In this document: one piece after another, positions 59,214-64,000 of the stretch
Layout: each line of letters starts with the position of its first letter
Numbering within the stretch: the stretch's first letter is position 1
Assembly (NCBI GenBank): GCA_038231775.1
Contig: JBBRKS010000001.1
Span: 1-64,000, forward strand
DNA length: 64,000 nt
Direction: 5' to 3'
Source: Stagnihabitans sp038231775
GTDB lineage: Bacteria > Pseudomonadota > Alphaproteobacteria > Rhodobacterales > Rhodobacteraceae
Program-made: the position numbers and the translations under genes
Notes under the pieces: model-generated
What the model was told of the DNA's origin: nothing
Databases searched by the model: none
What the model saw: the letters and a program-made list of their open reading frames with translations, nothing else

Positions 59214-60563
59214 TTACCTCCGGCTGAAATCGGGCGAGGCGATCAGCACGGCCAATCCCTCCCAGCGTTGTTCGGCCCCGCCCACGGCGCGGCGCAACAG
59301 GGGCGTTGCAAGGTCACCCATCGCAAAATCCACAAGGTCAACCGGGCTGGCCTGATCGCCCATGGCCCGAGAGATATCCACCGCCCAGTCAATGCGTGCC
59401 GCCATCATCGGCGGTGTCATCCAGCCCGCCGCAACCTCTGGCCAGCCATCCGGCCGCAACGGTTTATAGGTCGGCTGCCCCATCGAGGTCAGGCGTACAT
59501 TCAGCATCATGTTGGCTTGGGGAAAGCCCAACAATCCTTTTTCCTGCCCGTCCATCCCCAGCAACCGCAACGAGGCGACCAGATATTCCTGCGGCGACCG
59601 TATCTTGGTGCGGATGACGTCAGAGGCCAGCGGGTGTTCCAGCATGGTGCGGTAGACCGGCACCAATTCGGTGTCATTGGCCAGATAGGCCGCCGACAAG
59701 GCAGTCACCAGATCGGCGGGCGGCGCGTCGGCGATGAAATGCCGCGCCATGAAAAACGCCACGGCGTCTGCCGTTTCCTGCCGGTGCGCCACCACTTCGA
59801 CAAAGGCGTCAATCTGTTCGATGCCCTCGGTATAGGTGGCACCCAAAATGTGCTTGTCACCTGGTTCAGCGCGCTTTTTGTCGACCTTGCGGCCCTTTTC
59901 ATCCTGCGACATGCCTGCCAGCAGCTTGGCAAATTCGGTCACATCGGTCTGTGTGTACCCATGCCCCATCGAGTGGAGTTCCAGAAACTCTCTCGCAAGG
60001 TTTTCGTTCAGACCCTTATTCTTAAGCTGGCCAATTGGCGAATCCGGTCCGATTGACCCGGTCTGCGACAGGTAATTCTGCATGGCGGGGTGCCACAGCG
60101 TGGCCTTCAGCATATCGGCATAGCGCCCGGCGATGTTGGGGCGGATCGCCTCATCCCGGAAAGACTGAACATAGTGATCAACGTTGCCAGCCACCGTGAT
60201 CCGGTTGGCCCAGAAGTTCACCAGCCGTTCAACAAACCCCAACGTGGCCACCGCCGGGCGTGCCACAAAGCTTGCCACGTCCAGATGCTCCATCTGCTTG
60301 ATCTTGATGCGCGGGTCGTTCTCGTCCTTGGGCGGCTTGGCGGTGTCTTTGCTGGCTTTGCGCGCCTTGTTCGCGTCGATATAGGCCGCGATCAGAGTAT
60401 AGCGGTCGGCCAGCAGCGGGCGATCCCAGGCGGCGGCGGCTGTGTCGGTGGCGGTCAACTGCGCCAGAACGCGATCAGGCTCAAGCCCGCCGGGCGATGG
60501 TGTGGTTCCGGCAAGAGGGCCATAGCCGAAACGGATCTCTTCAAGAAGGCTTAGCGATTCCAC
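59214..60563 (-). CDS. DUF1800 family protein
   Basis: This protein of about 449 residues belongs to DUF1800, the usual partner of DUF1501: N-terminal LEEIRFGYGPLAGTTPSPGG, RLVNFWANRITVAGNVDHYV, ENLAREFLELHSMGHGYTQT and LGMDGQEKGLLGFPQANMML. I set the start at a GTG (60563) with GGAG upstream; a TTG at 60581 would add 6 residues. It leads the two-gene operon with the DUF1501 gene. Function unknown. Confidence 0.88.
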   Translation of the reverse strand: MESLSLLEEIRFGYGPLAGTTPSPGGLEPDRVLAQLTATDTAAAAWDRPLLADRYTLIAAYIDANKARKASKDTAKPPKDENDPRIKIKQMEHLDVASFVARPAVATLGFVERLVNFWANRITVAGNVDHYVQSFRDEAIRPNIAGRYADMLKATLWHPAMQNYLSQTGSIGPDSPIGQLKNKGLNENLAREFLELHSMGHGYTQTDVTEFAKLLAGMSQDEKGRKVDKKRAEPGDKHILGATYTEGIEQIDAFVEVVAHRQETADAVAFFMARHFIADAPPADLVTALSAAYLANDTELVPVYRTMLEHPLASDVIRTKIRSPQEYLVASLRLLGMDGQEKGLLGFPQANMMLNVRLTSMGQPTYKPLRPDGWPEVAAGWMTPPMMAARIDWAVDISRAMGDQASPVDLVDFAMGDLATPLLRRAVGGAEQRWEGLAVLIASPDFSRR

Positions 60564-60695
60564 GGCAATAACTCCGCCCAAGGGATGCCGATCACTAGCC
60601 CCCTAGTCGCGTTTCAAAGCAAATGACATTGCAGCGACAAGGGCCGTGACAGGCTGAAATCCCCCGACCGGCCGATCAGACTAAGCGACATCCTG

Positions 60696-61670
60696 CTAAG
60701 ACGGCGTGGCACTGCCTGCCTCTTCAGCCTCTTTCGCACGGCGCGCCGATTTTCTGGCCAAACGCTCATCCTTTGAGCGGGCCTTGGCGTCGGCATCCTC
60801 AGGCTCGGCTTCGGCCTGCGCCACCTTTTTGACGCCCGCATGTTTGACCAAAAGCGACTTCGCCATGCCCGACAGACCGATCTCTTTGACAATCGGCCAG
60901 TTGCGGTAATGGACGGTGTAAATCTCGCGGTCGGTCGGCAGCGGCTCGCCGCGCGCTTTGCCGCCCAGAATGAAATGCTGCACGTCGGGCAACAGGTTCC
61001 ACGTCAGCCCGGCCTTCTGAATGGCCAATGGCAAGCTCATCTGATCCAGATAGGGCCGTTTGGCGGGCAGATCGGCGGCATCCAGCGTTTGGGCAACCTG
61101 CATCCACACCTCGGGGAAGCTTTTGCCGTCAGGTGTTCGGAACTGTTCGGGAAAGGAAAACAAACCGGATGAGAAATAGGGCATCCGCGGCTGGCCCTTG
61201 GTCTGCTTCATCAGGCGGATGCGTTCGGTCGGCACGGGCATATCCGCTGCGACATAAATCGACGGCCAGATGGTCTGCTTGGCCCATCCCATAGAGGCGG
61301 CGGGGGTCAGCGAAACGCAGCCCTCTTTGATGATGTTTTCGACGGCATTCGGACGCAGAGTCAGAATATCGCTGTCCATGAAGCACGAAAATTCGGTATC
61401 GCGCGGTTCCAGCGTGGCAAGGATTTTGTTGCCATGCGGATAGGGCGGATCAAAGCGGCCTTCGGTCAGCATCGGGCGCAGGTCGCAGTTCATTTTGGCC
61501 AGCGCCGCCCGGACATCAGGGTGCACAAGGTCGATCTTGTGCGCCGGGCAATACCCGACCAAAGCCACCGTATCGCCAAAGTTTTCGCGCAAGGACGCGG
61601 TCAGATAGCAGGCCATGACCTGATATTCAGGCGGCTCTACAATGTAATAGATCGTCAATCTGGGGGCCAT
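60696..61670 (-). CDS. Glycosyltransferase-like protein (GT-A/GT8-like)
   Basis: This 324-residue protein has a DxD-type motif in CFMDSDILTLRPNAV (Asp99/Asp101), an N-terminal RLTIYYIVEPPEYQVMACYL, and GNKILATLEPRDTEFSCFMD, which fits a GT-A fold. It ends in a charged, Ala-rich tail (QAEAEPEDADAKARSKDERL), probably disordered. The ATG directly follows the TGA of the GT61 fusion gene, so they are co-transcribed and likely co-translated. Acceptor unknown; polysaccharide synthesis is plausible. Confidence 0.7.
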   Translation of the reverse strand: MAPRLTIYYIVEPPEYQVMACYLTASLRENFGDTVALVGYCPAHKIDLVHPDVRAALAKMNCDLRPMLTEGRFDPPYPHGNKILATLEPRDTEFSCFMDSDILTLRPNAVENIIKEGCVSLTPAASMGWAKQTIWPSIYVAADMPVPTERIRLMKQTKGQPRMPYFSSGLFSFPEQFRTPDGKSFPEVWMQVAQTLDAADLPAKRPYLDQMSLPLAIQKAGLTWNLLPDVQHFILGGKARGEPLPTDREIYTVHYRNWPIVKEIGLSGMAKSLLVKHAGVKKVAQAEAEPEDADAKARSKDERLARKSARRAKEAEEAGSATPS

Positions 61671-63767
61671 TCAATCCTCAACCAGTTCAGGGAAAACCTC
61701 ATCCGGGGTCAAGGCGCGGAACGGTGCGCCGCGCTTGTCCTGAAACCCTTCAAGCACAAGTCTAACCGTTGCCGCATCCGGAATCGAGGGGCGGAACTGC
61801 GGCGGGATCAGCGCCAGACCTTTCAGCCAGCCGAACAGGGCGGCGAAATCCAACTCTCCAATCGAGCGAAAGTCAGAACGGTTCGCCTCCATCGCAACCC
61901 AGTCGCGGGCGATGACATCGACAACCGCAAGGTCGATGCCGCAGAAGCCCTTGAACTGGCGCACATAATCGGCAGCATTGGCCCGGCTGCGGCGCAGGAT
62001 CATGGCTACGCGCGCACTGGGGTCCAGGACGAACGCCGCCAGATGCAGGGCTGACCCGTCCAGCGCAATCACCTGACGGGCGGCTTTATAGCGGGCGATC
62101 TGCACCTCCAGCGGGTGGCGTTCGGGGTGAAAGATTTCGAAACCAAGCCGGGCCAGATTGTCCTCGATCACCGTTTCACACAAAACACCGCCGCGTTGCG
62201 GGTTCAGTCTGGCCCGGGAGATGTACAGTTTTTCACTGCCCTCAGCCGCGATATGACCCAGACGGCCGCGCATAAAGGCGTGAAATGCGGGCGAACCTGC
62301 ATAGCGATCCTCCCAACCGAACCCCAGTTCGGGAATGCAAAGCTGTTCAACGCGCAAAGCGCCGGGCATGGCGCGCACCGGGGTTTTTATGCCCAGAAGG
62401 CGAAAGAAATGGGCAGGTGCCTCATCCCGGGCAATGGGTGCAGTATCGCCGCGATAAGGCAGGTACAGGATGGAATCGAACCTGCCCTGAATGTGGTCCA
62501 GCGCCCACAGCCGGGCGGTGGATTCCACCAGAAAATGACCGAAATGGGCGCGGAAATGACCGGCATACAGGTGGCGTCCGGGCAGGTCGGTGATCGGCTC
62601 GTTCGGCGCAAGGCGAGGTTCGGGCATCGGTTTTCCCGCCCTGATCCAGCCGCGTGACAAGGGCGCGTAGTTGCCTTTGGCGTCCAGCACGCCCGCCGCA
62701 AGCTTTTGATCCTGCGGGCGCTCGGGCAGCACCAGCGCGTTGTGCAGGGTTTGGATATGGCCGGCAAACGGGCCGCTCGCACAGTCGGGCACCGCAACAA
62801 GACTGTCGGCGCGCAGGGGTCTTTCACCAAAACGGGCCACAAGGCGCAGCGCATAGGCCGAGGTCGGATCATCCGCCAGCATCTTCATCGCGGCAGTGCG
62901 GATCAAGCCGGTATGGCCGCGCTTTTCCGCCTCTCCCATCGCGGCGCGCTGCCAGTTCAGGTCACGGTGTCGGCCTTTCAGGGCGCGGGCAAGCGCCGCC
63001 GGATCGTAAGCGCCCTGCACGATCTGATCCAGCAGAACCTGCACCGCATTGCCGGTGCGCATCATCCGGATGGCGCGGTGGCCCATGTGGTCCAGATGAA
63101 AATGCGTGACATTTGGCCCCTTTATGCGGGCGGCATGGGCCTTGTCTTCGGGTACGAACGGGTCATAAACCAGCAGGATCTTCGCAGCATGGCGCGGCGC
63201 ATTGGCGGCATCACGGTGCGGCAGATCGGCCCAATCCCAAGCTTTTTGCGCATAGCGGTAGCGTTTTTCAAACGGCACGGTGGATTTGGTCAGGGTGGAT
63301 TGCGGCGAAAACGCCAGCACCTCTGCCCCCGGAACCAGAACCGACAACGCAAGTGCTGCATACCCGCCCATCGAGGTGCCGGTAAAGATCACCCGCGCAA
63401 AGCCGGCAAAGAACCCCGCGCCCCGCAAATCGGTGATCCAGCGCGCCGTATCCGGGTTGCGATACCAGTCCTTGCGGTGCGCGATCATCCCAAGAATTGA
63501 CGCGCCGGTGGCCTTGGTGCGCCCCAAAAGCCACGGCTGCGCAGGCGTGTATTGCCCGACCGAAGACAAGTTATCGAAGGTGACCACCAGCACATCAGAG
63601 GCGCGTTCGAACCACAGATCGACATAGTCGCCCCTGACCTGAAAAGCCTGTTGGTGCAGCGCTTTGGTGAGGTCAGAAAAGAGCGGAGGATGTGCGACCG
63701 CGACGCGTTGCGGCGTCTCGTCAGGCAGATCATCCGCCTCAAAATCGGTCAAAAGGTCCTTGGCCAC
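61671..63767 (-). CDS. Fusion of alpha/beta-hydrolase-like and GT61 glycosyltransferase domains
   Basis: This 698-residue protein has two parts. Residues 25-290 resemble an alpha/beta-hydrolase: nucleophile elbow FTGTSMGGYAALAL (Ser132), then VPEDKAHAARIKGPNVTHFH and HLDHMGHRAIRMMRT, which can supply acidic and His residues. Residues 390-698 match GT61 (DUF563): YAGHFRAHFGHFLVESTARL, a GEDRYAGSPAFH-like region, LYISRARLNPQRGG and VIALDGSALHLAAFVLDPS. It has no signal peptide. A sugar transferase coupled to an acyl-ester hydrolase or transferase is suggested. First gene of a two-gene operon. Confidence 0.78.
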   Translation of the reverse strand: MAKDLLTDFEADDLPDETPQRVAVAHPPLFSDLTKALHQQAFQVRGDYVDLWFERASDVLVVTFDNLSSVGQYTPAQPWLLGRTKATGASILGMIAHRKDWYRNPDTARWITDLRGAGFFAGFARVIFTGTSMGGYAALALSVLVPGAEVLAFSPQSTLTKSTVPFEKRYRYAQKAWDWADLPHRDAANAPRHAAKILLVYDPFVPEDKAHAARIKGPNVTHFHLDHMGHRAIRMMRTGNAVQVLLDQIVQGAYDPAALARALKGRHRDLNWQRAAMGEAEKRGHTGLIRTAAMKMLADDPTSAYALRLVARFGERPLRADSLVAVPDCASGPFAGHIQTLHNALVLPERPQDQKLAAGVLDAKGNYAPLSRGWIRAGKPMPEPRLAPNEPITDLPGRHLYAGHFRAHFGHFLVESTARLWALDHIQGRFDSILYLPYRGDTAPIARDEAPAHFFRLLGIKTPVRAMPGALRVEQLCIPELGFGWEDRYAGSPAFHAFMRGRLGHIAAEGSEKLYISRARLNPQRGGVLCETVIEDNLARLGFEIFHPERHPLEVQIARYKAARQVIALDGSALHLAAFVLDPSARVAMILRRSRANAADYVRQFKGFCGIDLAVVDVIARDWVAMEANRSDFRSIGELDFAALFGWLKGLALIPPQFRPSIPDAATVRLVLEGFQDKRGAPFRALTPDEVFPELVED

Positions 63768-64000
63768 CGCCTAGACCCTGAAATGAGACAAAACAACGGG
63801 AATTGAACCGCTTGCGGGGGATTTCATCGTGTACTCCTGCCTCGACTGCCCTGTCATTGAACGCAGGGCCTTGCTCTGAATGAACTATGCCCGCGCACCT
63901 GCCACCTGTCACGCCATTTGCGCGCCAAAGGCCTGAAAGGACGCCTGAATCGCGGTAATTTTGGCGAAACCCGACCGGATCGCAACAAATTGTGCCCCAA

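Overview
The window looks like a piece of a Rhodobacteraceae (Alphaproteobacteria) chromosome. It has high G+C, tightly packed operons with ATGA/TGATG junctions, a porin with a C-terminal Phe, paired DUF1800/DUF1501 genes, a TSUP permease followed by a TIGR02186 protein, and the short dispersed palindromic repeats common in this group. No rRNA, tRNA or CRISPR array was recognised.

Layout. 1-4740: a purine-nucleoside ABC importer (binding protein tail, ATPase, two permeases) joined to purine-nucleoside phosphorylase. 5003-8972: a TSUP permease with its partner, a MATE exporter, and two PaaI-type thioesterases. 9045-18196: two tandem MerR regulators with palindromic candidate operators, then a fatty-acid or carboxylic-acid CoA beta-oxidation operon (acyl-CoA dehydrogenase, GST, thiolase, FadB/J-type enzyme). 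Inside it sits a mirrored NTF2-like/cupin/cupin/NTF2-like block. 18160-22387: Hint-domain protein, sulfotransferase, 2-hydroxyacid dehydrogenase, CsaA-like tRNA-binding protein, ProC and YbjN. 22723-30290: a hypothetical gene, then a decayed prophage remnant and an IS5-type fragment. 30597-40173: PAP2 phosphatase, exonuclease III, MFS permease, response regulator, GTP cyclohydrolase II, L,D-transpeptidase, amylosucrase, YggS, porin. 40616-45350: DUF3576 lipoprotein and the leuS-lptE-holA operon. 45446-50067: DsbD-like protein, YqgE, a TIGR03862 flavoprotein and a class III nucleotide cyclase. 50295-54671: a spermidine/putrescine-type ABC operon. 54847-63767: GAF protein, HPP-CBS membrane protein, small membrane protein, TetR regulator, DUF1501/DUF1800 pair, and two glycosyltransferase-like genes, one fused to an alpha/beta-hydrolase-like domain.

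Most notable: (i) five 36-bp-spaced hairpins between the ATPase and first permease genes of the polyamine-type operon. They show a compensatory base-pair change, and they lie inside an 86-codon reading frame whose start and stop overlap the neighbouring cistrons as ATGA. (ii) The ATPase gene of that operon has no ATG, GTG or TTG where its homology begins. (iii) The prophage remnant shows a readable decay history (one nonsense codon, three 1-nt frameshifts, one large deletion that fuses a head gene to a tail-tip gene), while its DNA adenine methylase remains intact. (iv) The mirrored cupin/NTF2-like cassette lies inside a beta-oxidation operon. All functions are inferred from motifs and context; no database search was possible.
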